This document shows positions 43,533-51,111 of a stretch of DNA of 64,000 nt, piece after piece. The translations under genes were made by a program, and so were the position numbers. The stretch is from Sediminibacterium sp. FEMGT703S (GTDB taxonomy: Bacteria; Bacteroidota; Bacteroidia; Chitinophagales; Chitinophagaceae), in the NCBI GenBank assembly GCA_002786355.1, contig PGCO01000002.1, positions 310,001-374,000 on the forward strand, read 5' to 3'. The notes beneath the pieces were generated by a model that saw only the letters and a program-made list of their open reading frames with translations, made no database searches and was not told the origin of the DNA. The first letter of the stretch is position 1, and every line of letters begins with the position of its first letter.

Positions 43533-44764
43533 ACAGCTGGCATACACTCTTGCGAGCGCCAAAATAACTTTAATGTACAACACATTCTTAGGTTAGCCAG
43601 TACACCTGCCCCGGCTGTTATTGCCGCAACGGAATACAATGCCCAATTCAACCCCATCCAATCTGCTAATAAACCGCTGATTAAAGCACCTATTACGTAT
43701 CCGCTATCCCTCCAAAATCTAAACACGCCCATTACTTCAGCCCGTTGGGTAGGATGCGCGTTTTCTGCAACAACGGTCAAGAAATTGGGGTATACCAAGC
43801 CTGTACCCAAGCCCAATAAAACGGCAGCTACAATCGCCCCGGCAAAAGAAGAAAACACAACCAATAAAACTATTGCCAAAGCTTGTAATAACATACCAAA
43901 TGTTATCAATTGCTTTTTACAAAAATGATCACCCATTTTTCCTGTAAACAATTGAGAAACGCCCCATATCACCGGATAAAGACCAGCCACTAAACCGACT
44001 TGTTCTATGCTAAAAGATCGTTGAACAAGCAGCATTGGAACCAGCCCCCACATTACCCCATCATTCAAATTATTCACTAATCCATTAAAGGTAACTGAAC
44101 CTAAATTACGGTGCTTCCAACTAGTAGATGCCCAAATATTTTTTAATAAAGGAATATTACTATGTTGCGTTTCTGATTGAATAAATGGGGCTGTATCTTT
44201 TATCCAGAAAAGAGCAATAACCAACCCAAATAAAACGAAGAATAAGCCTGGAATAAATGGATAAAATGCATATCCATAATCAGAAGCTATTCGTGCAGAA
44301 AGATAAGCAGCCAACCCTACCGATAAGTACCCGGCAAATTCATTAATACCCATAGCTAGCCCCCTATTCTTGCCCCCTACCAAATCTATTTTCATTACAA
44401 CGGTAGTGCTCCAAGTAAGCCCTTGACTGATACCCAAAAAGATATTGGCTATAATGATCCAGTTCCAATGGTTTGCATACATCAGCATAAAAGGAACAGG
44501 GGAGGCTATTAACCAACCTGTTACTAGAATTTGTTTGCGAGTAAATTTTCTAGATAAAACGCCCACTGCATAATTACTGATTGCTTTACTGATACCAAAA
44601 GCAATAATAAAACTAGTAAGCGCTGAAGCTGCAGATAAAGAAAACAATGTTTTTCCAAACTCAGGCAAAATTGACCGCTCCATCCCAACCATTGCTCCTA
44701 CAAAAGCATTTACCAATACTAATAGTAGAAACTGGGTTTTATTTTCTTTTAGGCCTTGCATCAT
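43529..44764 (-). CDS. Major facilitator superfamily transporter
   Basis: 411 residues, 12 hydrophobic spans. MFS features: SNYAVGVLSRKFTRKQILVT in loop 2-3, GLTWSTTVVMKIDLVGGKNR, NEFAGYLSVGLAAYLSARIA, and in the second half LFTGKMGDHFCKKQLITFG and AHPTQRAEVMGVFRFWRDSG. It is a single-gene unit with operator-promoter B. Being inside the sulfur regulon, it may export or import a sulfur anion. The family does not settle the substrate or direction. The C-terminus ends with three Cys residues (MCCTLKL and ECMPAV). Confidence 0.93.
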   Translation of the reverse strand: MMQGLKENKTQFLLLVLVNAFVGAMVGMERSILPEFGKTLFSLSAASALTSFIIAFGISKAISNYAVGVLSRKFTRKQILVTGWLIASPVPFMLMYANHWNWIIIANIFLGISQGLTWSTTVVMKIDLVGGKNRGLAMGINEFAGYLSVGLAAYLSARIASDYGYAFYPFIPGLFFVLFGLVIALFWIKDTAPFIQSETQHSNIPLLKNIWASTSWKHRNLGSVTFNGLVNNLNDGVMWGLVPMLLVQRSFSIEQVGLVAGLYPVIWGVSQLFTGKMGDHFCKKQLITFGMLLQALAIVLLVVFSSFAGAIVAAVLLGLGTGLVYPNFLTVVAENAHPTQRAEVMGVFRFWRDSGYVIGALISGLLADWMGLNWALYSVAAITAGAGVLANLRMCCTLKLFWRSQECMPAV

Positions 44765-44777
44765 TTAGAAATTACTA

Positions 44778-44821
44778 GCAAGGTAGAATTTTCAAAACCC
44801 TTGTTTGGTAACAAAAGTTAC
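44778..44821 (-). promoter_or_regulatory. Operator-promoter B of the MFS gene
   Basis: GTAAC-AAAA-GTTAC (44808-44821, perfect arms), 22 nt, then TACCTTGC (44778-44785), matching four of the six fixed -7 positions. Start codon 13 bp further. Confidence 0.7.
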
Positions 44822-44831
44822 GCAAAAGAAG

Positions 44832-45269
44832 TTAGTATAAGAAAGGAATCAACTTATATGATTTTGCTCGATATTGTTGGTAATTGGGAAATTGCTGCAT
44901 AAGCATTTTTTCTTCCCAATGCAATTTGACTAATAATACAATCAATAAACTGCTCCAAATAGCAACTTTATAGCAATTAAAATAAGCAATACTTAGCCCT
45001 GCAGTAAATAATAGCACTGCGGTATACATGGGATGCCGAATTAAACGGTAAGGGCCATTGGTAACCAATTCTGCTTGGATATCTGGCATGGGTAAAATAC
45101 GAATTTTACTCACACGCATTACCCACAATGACCATGAACCAAGGATGATGCCAATTGCACAAACAACAAAGGCAATCAGATTCAAATTAAATGGATAAGC
45201 CGATTTAATCAACCAACCAATTGCAGAAAATTGAAACACAACCAGTAAATAGGCTAAAGGCTTATCCAT
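44832..45269 (-). CDS. Isoprenylcysteine carboxyl methyltransferase-like membrane protein
   Basis: 145 residues, four hydrophobic spans. The SAM-binding signature is ELVTNGPYRLIRHPMYTAVL followed by a C-terminal WEEKMLMQQFPNYQQYRAKS, as in ICMT/PEMT-type bacterial methyltransferases. Substrate unknown; thiols or lipids are typical possibilities. Last gene of the CstB-OsmC-methyltransferase operon, 13 bp after osmC. Confidence 0.88.
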   Translation of the reverse strand: MDKPLAYLLVVFQFSAIGWLIKSAYPFNLNLIAFVVCAIGIILGSWSLWVMRVSKIRILPMPDIQAELVTNGPYRLIRHPMYTAVLLFTAGLSIAYFNCYKVAIWSSLLIVLLVKLHWEEKMLMQQFPNYQQYRAKSYKLIPFLY

Positions 45270-45282
45270 ATGAACTCAATAA

Positions 45283-45726
45283 TTAATGATGAGCAACTTT
45301 AACGATCGCATCTAACTTAACGGTAGACTTAATTGAGTTGGATATTAAACAGGCTTTTTCTGTTTTCTCCAATACTCGCATGGCACGCTCTGCTTGATGT
45401 TCATCTGTAATAACCAATACTGGTTTTAACAAAACAGTTGTCACCATGTATTTACCCTCTGGTTGCTCTAACAAGCCAACGGCTTTACAATCCAACGAAA
45501 CAAAATCTAACTTAGAATTTTCAGCTATTGCTAAGAAAGTAGTCATATAACAAGAATTCACCGCAGCAACCAACAAATGCTCTGGAGACCAGATTCCAGG
45601 AATTCCTTTAGGAAACTCAGGAGGAGTAGCTACTTCTATTGAGCTATTCAATACGGGTGAACTAATAGTTCCTTTTCGATCATTTGTCCATGTTAAATCA
45701 ACTTCGTAATGATGTGCGTTATTCAT
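45283..45726 (-). CDS. OsmC family peroxiredoxin-like protein
   Basis: 147 residues from ATG 45726 (MNNAHHYEVDLTWTND), 5 bp after the upstream stop. An upstream alternative start at 45759 overlaps that gene. The OsmC fold is shown by GIWSPEHLLVAAVNSCYMTT (first Cys and Glu) and AERAMRVLEKTEKACLISNS (second Cys). These two Cys form the thiol peroxidase site. OsmC/Ohr proteins reduce organic hydroperoxides and some act on persulfides, fitting the neighbouring persulfide dioxygenase. Confidence 0.93.
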   Translation of the reverse strand: MNNAHHYEVDLTWTNDRKGTISSPVLNSSIEVATPPEFPKGIPGIWSPEHLLVAAVNSCYMTTFLAIAENSKLDFVSLDCKAVGLLEQPEGKYMVTTVLLKPVLVITDEHQAERAMRVLEKTEKACLISNSIKSTVKLDAIVKVAHH

Positions 45727-45731
45727 AATGA

Positions 45732-47153
45732 TTAAATTTTCATAAGTTTTGAAGGACAAACAAAATCAGTTTTTGGGATGGATGTTTCTACAATTGCTTT
45801 GTAGCCACCAGCTATTTCTGTAAAGTTTCTATACCCTCTAGCTTGTAGAATACTTGCAGCAATCATACTTCTATATCCGCCTGCACAATGCATAAAAAAA
45901 TGTTGTTTAGGATTTATATCTTTTATCCAATCGTTAATGTAAGACAATGGTTTATTATATGCATTTTCAATATGCTCTGCTGAAAATTCTGATTCTCTTC
46001 GTATATCAATTACCTGGTCGGTTTGGGGATCGTAATTTTCTTCAAACAACTGTGCATTAATCCTTTCAATGGTATCAACTGGCTTACCAGCTTTCAACCA
46101 TGCTTCATATCCGCCAGATAAAAATCCAATCACATGATCAAAACCTACCCTACTCAATCTTGTCACAGCTTCTTCTTCTTTGCCTTCATTGCAAACTAAT
46201 AATAATGGTTGATTAACATCTACTATTAGCGCACCCACCCAAGGAGCAAAATCACCACTTAATCCAATATTGACCGACTGAGGAATATACCCTTTAAAAA
46301 AAGTATCAGGATCTCTAGTGTCTAAAATAAGCGCTCCTGTTTCTTCAGCAGCTGCTTCAAAAGCTTCAACAGCCAATGGTCTTGTTCCTTCATTCAATAC
46401 TTTATCAAATGATGCATAGCCTTGTTTATTCATTGCTACATTCATTCCAAAATAGCCTGGAGGTGGCAATAATCCATCTGTAACTGCTTTAATAAAGCTT
46501 TCTTTATTGGGCTGATTCAAAGCATAGTTTACTTTTTTTTGATTACCCAAAGTATCCACCGTTTCGGTCATCATATTTTTTCCACATGCACTGCCTGCGC
46601 CGTGTGCCGGATAGACAATGAGATCATCAGATAATGGCAGAATTTTATTCATTAAACTATCATATAATAATCCAGCCAATTCTTCTTGTGTCATATTAGC
46701 CGCTTTCTGCGCTAAATCAGGACGACCTACATCACCTAAAAACAAAGTGTCGCCACTAAAAATGCAATGTTCTTTTTCATTTTCATCAATTAATAAAAAC
46801 GTACTGCTTTCCATGGTATGTCCTGGCGTATGCAAAACTTTAATGGTGATATCCCCCACTTTAAATAAATCACCATCGTTGGCTGTAATGCATTCAAAAG
46901 AAGCTTTTGCAGTAGGGCCATATACAATTGTAGCACCCGTTTTATTACCAAGGTCTACATGACCACTCACAAAATCTGCATGAAAATGCGTTTCAAAAAT
47001 ATACTTGAGTTGCACATTGTCTTTTGCTAATCGATCTAGATAAGGTTTTGTTTCGCGTAATGGATCAACAATTGCCGCTTCTCCATTAGACACGATATAA
47101 TACGCACCTTGTGCCAAACATCCGGTATAAATTTGTTCGATTTTCATAACCAA
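45732..47153 (-). CDS. CstB-like persulfide dioxygenase-rhodanese fusion (copy 1)
   Basis: 473 residues. An N-terminal metallo-beta-lactamase domain (1-250) has IFETHFHADFVSGHVDL, LHTPGHTMESSTFLLIDE, CIFSGDTLFLGDVGRPDL and YPAHGAGSACG. The middle rhodanese-like domain (about 265-365) has LLVCNEGKEEEAV. The C-terminal rhodanese (about 375-473) has the active-site Cys in FFMHCAGGYRSMIAAS. CstB-type enzymes oxidise low-molecular-weight persulfides to sulfite and thiosulfate with a mononuclear iron. In the metal motif the last His of HxHxDH is Phe, as in the paralogue at 47662. First gene of the operon with OsmC and the methyltransferase. Confidence 0.93.
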   Translation of the reverse strand: MVMKIEQIYTGCLAQGAYYIVSNGEAAIVDPLRETKPYLDRLAKDNVQLKYIFETHFHADFVSGHVDLGNKTGATIVYGPTAKASFECITANDGDLFKVGDITIKVLHTPGHTMESSTFLLIDENEKEHCIFSGDTLFLGDVGRPDLAQKAANMTQEELAGLLYDSLMNKILPLSDDLIVYPAHGAGSACGKNMMTETVDTLGNQKKVNYALNQPNKESFIKAVTDGLLPPPGYFGMNVAMNKQGYASFDKVLNEGTRPLAVEAFEAAAEETGALILDTRDPDTFFKGYIPQSVNIGLSGDFAPWVGALIVDVNQPLLLVCNEGKEEEAVTRLSRVGFDHVIGFLSGGYEAWLKAGKPVDTIERINAQLFEENYDPQTDQVIDIRRESEFSAEHIENAYNKPLSYINDWIKDINPKQHFFMHCAGGYRSMIAASILQARGYRNFTEIAGGYKAIVETSIPKTDFVCPSKLMKI

Positions 47154-47173
47154 TGATTATAATTTTAAAAATG

Positions 47174-47217
47174 TAAAATTCTATAAGAATTCATTGCTTA
47201 TCCGTATCAAAAGTTAC
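47174..47217 (-). promoter_or_regulatory. Operator-promoter C of the CstB-OsmC-methyltransferase operon
   Basis: GTATC-AAAA-GTTAC (47204-47217, one mismatch in one arm), 22 nt, then GAATTTTA (47174-47181), which keeps A and TTT of the -7 box (four of six fixed positions). The weakest of the five sites. Confidence 0.55.
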
Positions 47218-47234
47218 ATTTCCTCTTATCAAAA

Positions 47235-47555
47235 TTATTTTTTTGCAGTATATGCTTCTGGCGATTTCAAGAATTCCTCTTTGCATTCTGTAGCACAGAA
47301 ACCATATACTTTATCCTTATAGTGGGCGGTGTCTGCAATTCCAGCAGTTACTGGCATACCGCAAATAAAATCTCTTTTATTGCTAACCATTTCGGCCGTG
47401 TATTTTGGTAAAGAATCGGAAACAGCAACCTTCATTGATGAACCATGTTTTACAGGCTCTAAAGAAGGAGTTGAAGCAGTTTCATTATTAGCACATGAGG
47501 TTAATAAAAAAGTGACAAGAACAGCTGAAAAAAAGAATTTTAAATGCATTTGCAT
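47235..47555 (-). CDS. YHS-domain lipoprotein
   Basis: 106 residues. Lipobox LLTSCANN at about residue 21. The YHS domain lies at about 60-104: RDFICGMPVTAGIADTAHYK, VYGFCATECKEEFLKSPEAY, with four Cys/His-type metal ligands. YHS domains bind copper or other metals, often next to metal pumps. Here it sits between two persulfide dioxygenase genes, as a single transcription unit. Function is unknown. ATG at 47549 (two codons in) is an alternative start. Confidence 0.9.
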   Translation of the reverse strand: MQMHLKFFFSAVLVTFLLTSCANNETASTPSLEPVKHGSSMKVAVSDSLPKYTAEMVSNKRDFICGMPVTAGIADTAHYKDKVYGFCATECKEEFLKSPEAYTAKK

Positions 47556-47569
47556 AATTTAATTTTTTA

Positions 47570-47577
47570 CAAAGTTA
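47570..47577 (-). promoter_or_regulatory. Putative -7 box of the YHS lipoprotein gene
   Basis: Minus strand TAACTTTG, 14 bp before the ATG. A GTAAC half-site overlaps it but has no partner arm at the usual spacing, so this unit may be outside the Crp/Fnr regulon. Confidence 0.5.
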
Positions 47578-47613
47578 CAAGACAAGCAATCGCTAAAAAA
47601 TGAGTATAATCAT

Positions 47614-47640
47614 AAAAAAAGCTGCCCGGGGGAGGCAGCT
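47614..47640 (-). terminator. Intrinsic terminator of the second CstB-like gene
   Basis: AGCTGCC, 6-nt loop, GGGCAGCT and seven T residues on the minus strand, 20 bp after the stop at 47662. Confidence 0.9.
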
Positions 47641-47661
47641 CTAATTAAACTTTGGTAAGCT

Positions 47662-49062
47662 TTAACCCACAACCGGCTCGCCGGCATTCACCCACTCATT
47701 CATACCTCCAGAATAATTAACAATATTTTTAAATCCATTTTTTGCAAGGATTGAATAAGCGATTGCTGCTCTATCTCCTCCCTGACAATGAATCATTACT
47801 TTCTTGTCTTTACTGAACTTGTCTAAGTTATTCGGTAAAGTTCCCACAAATACATTCTCAGCATCTTTGATATGGCCAGCATTGAATTCTGCTACCCCAC
47901 GCAAATCAACCACTTGAACAGTTGAATCATTTGACAATACTTTTGCTTCGGCCAATTCAACTAGATTCACTTTTTCTAGCGTACCACCTGCATTAGTATA
48001 TTCCGATACAGAAGGTAAATAACCAGCAATATTATCTAAGCCGATTCTCATTAATTTTCTAGTTAAATCGTCTAGCATTGATTCGTCGGCTAAAATCATA
48101 AACGGCTCATCATAAGTTAAAAACCAACCTGCCCATGTAGCAAATGAATTGTTGCCTTGAATATTTAAACTACCTGGAATAAAGCCTGCAGCGAACTCGG
48201 TTTTAGGTCTCGCATCCAACAGTTTTACTCCCTTTGCCATTTGGGTATTTACTTCTTCAATAGACAATTTTTTAAGCTTTGGAACTTCAGTTAACAAAGG
48301 ACGATCTACTTTATTTAACTTTTTCATCATTGCAAAATATTTTGGCGGTTCGGGTTGATCTGCCAATAAATACTTTGTAAATCCAGTTTCATCTGTTGGA
48401 TATTGAAATGCCCAATTACGCGCTTTCTCATAACCCACAGTAGTACTTGGAACAGCGCCCAAAGCCTTACCACAAGCTGATCCTGCACCGTGTCCAGGCC
48501 ATACTTGAATATAATCTGCTAGTGCATTAAACTTTTTAATGCTCTGGTACATTTGCTTTGCACCCTTATCTTGAGTACCCACCATACCAGCAGCTTTCTC
48601 CAATAAATCTGGTCGTCCAATATCACCTACAAAAACAAAGTCGCCGGTAAATAACATCACTGGCTCGTTGCTAGCAGGATGATCAGTTAATAAGAAGCTA
48701 ATACTTTCTGGGGTATGCCCCGGAGTATGTAATACTTTAAAACTTAGGTTACCCAATTTTACAATATCGTTGTCTTTTAACCCTACATGTGGAAATTCAT
48801 ATTCCCAACCTTCTCCACCCTCATCAGACAAATACAATTGCGCTCCAGTTAATTGCGCCAACTCTCTTGAGCCCGCTAAAAAATCTGCGTGAATATGCGT
48901 TTCAAAAATATGTGTAATAGTCATATTGTTGGCTTTCGCAATTTCTAAATAGGTATCCACATCTCTTTTAGCATCTATCACTGCTGCAACCCCTGCTTTT
49001 TGACAGCCAATAAAATAACTTGCTTGCGCTAAACTCTTGTCGTAAATGTGTTGAAAAAACAT
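47662..49062 (-). CDS. CstB-like persulfide dioxygenase-rhodanese fusion (copy 2)
   Basis: 466 residues, same three-part layout as copy 1. The metallo-beta-lactamase domain (1-250) has IFETHIHADFLAGSRELAQL, LHTPGHTPESISFLL, MLFTGDFVFVGDIGRPDLLE and VWPGHGAGSACG. A middle rhodanese-like domain (about 265-360) has no Cys in its loop (MILADESML), so it is a pseudo-rhodanese. The C-terminal rhodanese has VMIHCQGGDRAAIA. A single-gene unit with operator-promoter E and its own terminator. It probably oxidises persulfides to sulfite and thiosulfate. The downstream TauE/SafE exporter could remove sulfite. Confidence 0.93.
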   Translation of the reverse strand: MFFQHIYDKSLAQASYFIGCQKAGVAAVIDAKRDVDTYLEIAKANNMTITHIFETHIHADFLAGSRELAQLTGAQLYLSDEGGEGWEYEFPHVGLKDNDIVKLGNLSFKVLHTPGHTPESISFLLTDHPASNEPVMLFTGDFVFVGDIGRPDLLEKAAGMVGTQDKGAKQMYQSIKKFNALADYIQVWPGHGAGSACGKALGAVPSTTVGYEKARNWAFQYPTDETGFTKYLLADQPEPPKYFAMMKKLNKVDRPLLTEVPKLKKLSIEEVNTQMAKGVKLLDARPKTEFAAGFIPGSLNIQGNNSFATWAGWFLTYDEPFMILADESMLDDLTRKLMRIGLDNIAGYLPSVSEYTNAGGTLEKVNLVELAEAKVLSNDSTVQVVDLRGVAEFNAGHIKDAENVFVGTLPNNLDKFSKDKKVMIHCQGGDRAAIAYSILAKNGFKNIVNYSGGMNEWVNAGEPVVG

Positions 49063-49096
49063 ATCGTTTTGTTTTAAGTTTTTAAAATTTATACTG

Positions 49097-49140
49097 CAAA
49101 TATCATTCTGATAATATAGTCGTTTGGTAACATTTGTTGC
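49097..49140 (-). promoter_or_regulatory. Operator-promoter E of the second CstB-like gene
   Basis: GTAAC-ATTT-GTTGC (49127-49140, one mismatch), 22 nt, GATATTTG (49097-49104), five of six fixed -7 positions. Confidence 0.65.
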
Positions 49141-49142
49141 AT

Positions 49143-49958
49143 TTAGTGGCCAGTTCCAGCAGGAAAAAACAATTCCTTAACAATGATGTAAATTCCCATG
49201 ATGAGTACAAACCAACCAAAAGCTTTCTTCAATTTTTCACCAGGTATTTTCTTTGAAAGTAATATTCCGCCAAAAATCCCTACCACAGCAAATCCAGTAA
49301 AAGTCAACAACAATTTCCAATCAATTACTTGTGACCCTTGCAAATCGCCTGTAAATCCAATTAAAGACTTTGCTGCGATGATAAATAGTGAAGTTCCTAC
49401 TGCAAGTTTCATGGGCATTTTTGCTAATAATACCAAAGCTGGTATAATCAAAAATCCACCACCTGCCCCTACAAGTCCTGTTAGAACACCAACAATCGTT
49501 CCTTCTAAAAGAATCATAGGATAATTGTAAACCATTGGTGTAGATTCACTTATTTCAGTTTTCTTACCTGGCTTGATCATACTTACCGATGCAAGAATCA
49601 TGACCACGGCAAACAATAGCATCAAAGCAATAGACTTTGTAATTACGATACCACCAATTGATGCAACTTCAGCAGGTATTAAAGGAACAATCCATAATCT
49701 AGTTGCATATACAGCTAGAATAGAAGGAATTCCAAAAATTAATACTGTTTTAAAGTCTACTCTTTTTTGAGTTGCACTTTGCACTCCACCTACTAAAGCG
49801 GTAGATCCTACAATAAATAAAGAATACGCGGTTGCTAACACAGGATCTACTCCCATTACATAGACAAGTATGGGAACTGTTAGTATAGAACCTCCACTCC
49901 CAATTAAACCAAGGGATATCCCTACTAACGCTGCCAATAAAAAACCTATAATGACCAT
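49143..49958 (-). CDS. TSUP (TauE/SafE) family sulfite/sulfonate exporter-like protein
   Basis: 271 residues, eight hydrophobic spans. Two TauE halves begin LLAALVGISLGLIGSGGSIL and LLEGTIVGVLTGLVGAGGGF, the typical internal repeat with GSGGS/GAGGG loops. TVPILVYVMGVDPVLATAYS and MKLAVGTSLFIIAAKSL follow each. It transports sulfite or another sulfur anion across the inner membrane. Its upstream operator-promoter F puts it in the same regulon. It probably removes sulfite made by the CstB-like enzymes. Confidence 0.93.
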   Translation of the reverse strand: MVIIGFLLAALVGISLGLIGSGGSILTVPILVYVMGVDPVLATAYSLFIVGSTALVGGVQSATQKRVDFKTVLIFGIPSILAVYATRLWIVPLIPAEVASIGGIVITKSIALMLLFAVVMILASVSMIKPGKKTEISESTPMVYNYPMILLEGTIVGVLTGLVGAGGGFLIIPALVLLAKMPMKLAVGTSLFIIAAKSLIGFTGDLQGSQVIDWKLLLTFTGFAVVGIFGGILLSKKIPGEKLKKAFGWFVLIMGIYIIVKELFFPAGTGH

Positions 49959-49976
49959 TTAATTTAGTTTAGAGAA

Positions 49977-50020
49977 CAAAGTTGCATCATCCTGACCTAC
50001 AAAATGGTTACAAAAGTTAC
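49977..50020 (-). promoter_or_regulatory. Operator-promoter F of the TSUP gene
   Basis: GTTAC-AAAA-GTTAC (50007-50020, one mismatch to the symmetric form), 22 nt, CAACTTTG (49977-49984), five of six fixed -7 positions. Start codon 18 bp further. Confidence 0.65.
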
Positions 50021-50035
50021 ATATAAGCAGACAAT

Positions 50036-50065
50036 AAAAAAGGACCACCTAATAGGTGATCCTTT
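50036..50065 (-). terminator. Intrinsic terminator of tRNA-Cys
   Basis: 12-bp stem (AAAGGATCACCT against AGGTGGTCCTTT, one G-T wobble), 3-nt loop, then a T tract on the minus strand. Confidence 0.9.
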
Positions 50066-50069
50066 TGAG

Positions 50070-50140
50070 AGGTCCCGAGCGGATTCGAACCGCTGTGGAA
50101 GCTTTTGCAGAGCTCTGCCTAGCCACTCGGCCACAGGACC
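50070..50140 (-). tRNA. tRNA-Cys (anticodon GCA)
   Basis: 71 nt. The acceptor stem GGTCCTG pairs with CGGGACC (one G-T) and the discriminator is T. The D-arm is GGCCGAGTGGCTAGGC, the anticodon loop CTGCAAA and the T-arm GCGGTTCGAATCCGC. CCA is not encoded. A TATTTTTG -7 box is at 50153-50160, 12 bp upstream. Confidence 0.97.
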
Positions 50141-50227
50141 ATTGCGGGGATGCAAAAATAGCGTAAACAAACTAATTTTAAAATTCTAAATAAGAAATAC
50201 CGAATTTTACTTCATAAAAAGTAAAAA

Positions 50228-51103
50228 ATGACAAGAATTGGGGAAAGTGAACTAATAATCAATAATAGAGGAGCTGTTTACCACTTAAATTTAAGACCGG
50301 AAGAATTAGCCAATACAATCATTACCGTTGGCGACCCAAGCAGAGTGGGTGAAGTAAGTAAATATTTTGACCGCGTAGAAGGCAAACTTGAGCACAGAGA
50401 ATTTATTACCCATACCGGATTTATAGGAAACAAAAGAATTTCTGTTGTTTCAACTGGGATAGGTCCAGATAATATTGATATAGTTTTGAATGAGTTGGAT
50501 GCTTTAGCAAATATTGATTTTGAAACCCGAACCATCAAACCTAGTCAAACAAGATTAACCATTGTTCGAATGGGAACTTCAGGCTCTTTGCAGGCTTCCA
50601 TACCAGTGGATAGTTTCGTAGCCAGCACACATGGGCTTGGAATAGACAACTTACTCAATTTCTATAAATTAATGAACAACGAAGAAGAGTTGCAAATTGC
50701 ACAAGCATTCAATGTTCATACGCAGATCGGACAAAATGGGCTTCAACCTTATATTGCATCTGCTTCCACGCATATTCTTAAGGAATTTGTCACAGGATTT
50801 CACCAAGGCATCACGGTTACTTGTCCTGGGTTTTATGGACCGCAAGGCAGAATTCTTCGACTTCCTTTACAGTTCCCAGACCTGATTAACCAATTAACCA
50901 GTTTTAGATTTGGCAATCATATCATTTCTAATTTTGAAATGGAAACAAGTGCGATATATGGATTGGGTAAATTGTTAAATCACCATTGCCTTAGCCTCAG
51001 TGCAATTGTAGCCAATAGAGTTCAGCAAACCTTTAGTAAAGACGGAGCTAAAGCAGTAGAAAACTTAATTCAAAAAAGCCTAGAAATACTAGCAAAAATT
51101 TAA
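50228..51103 (+). CDS. Nucleoside phosphorylase (uridine phosphorylase type)
   Basis: 291 residues, PNP/UDP family I. TIITVGDPSRVGEVSKYFD binds phosphate near the N-terminus, RMGTSGSLQASIPVDSFVAS is the central glycine motif, and NFEMETSAIYGLGKLL carries the Glu and Met that hold ribose. The enzyme cleaves nucleosides to base plus ribose-1-phosphate. Uridine or purine specificity is not fixed by these motifs. 8 bp before dapF, so possibly cotranscribed with dapF-corA-nudix. Confidence 0.93.
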   Translation: MTRIGESELIINNRGAVYHLNLRPEELANTIITVGDPSRVGEVSKYFDRVEGKLEHREFITHTGFIGNKRISVVSTGIGPDNIDIVLNELDALANIDFETRTIKPSQTRLTIVRMGTSGSLQASIPVDSFVASTHGLGIDNLLNFYKLMNNEEELQIAQAFNVHTQIGQNGLQPYIASASTHILKEFVTGFHQGITVTCPGFYGPQGRILRLPLQFPDLINQLTSFRFGNHIISNFEMETSAIYGLGKLLNHHCLSLSAIVANRVQQTFSKDGAKAVENLIQKSLEILAKI

Positions 51104-51111
51104 TAGTTACG

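Noticed and set aside
47561-47578. A sixth GTAAC operator before the YHS lipoprotein gene
   Set aside because: Only one GTAAC half is present; the other arm does not match, and the half-site is part of a TAACTTTG -7 box only 14 bp before the ATG.
50004-50189. Plus-strand open frame of 61 codons
   Set aside because: It covers the antisense of tRNA-Cys, its terminator and operator F.
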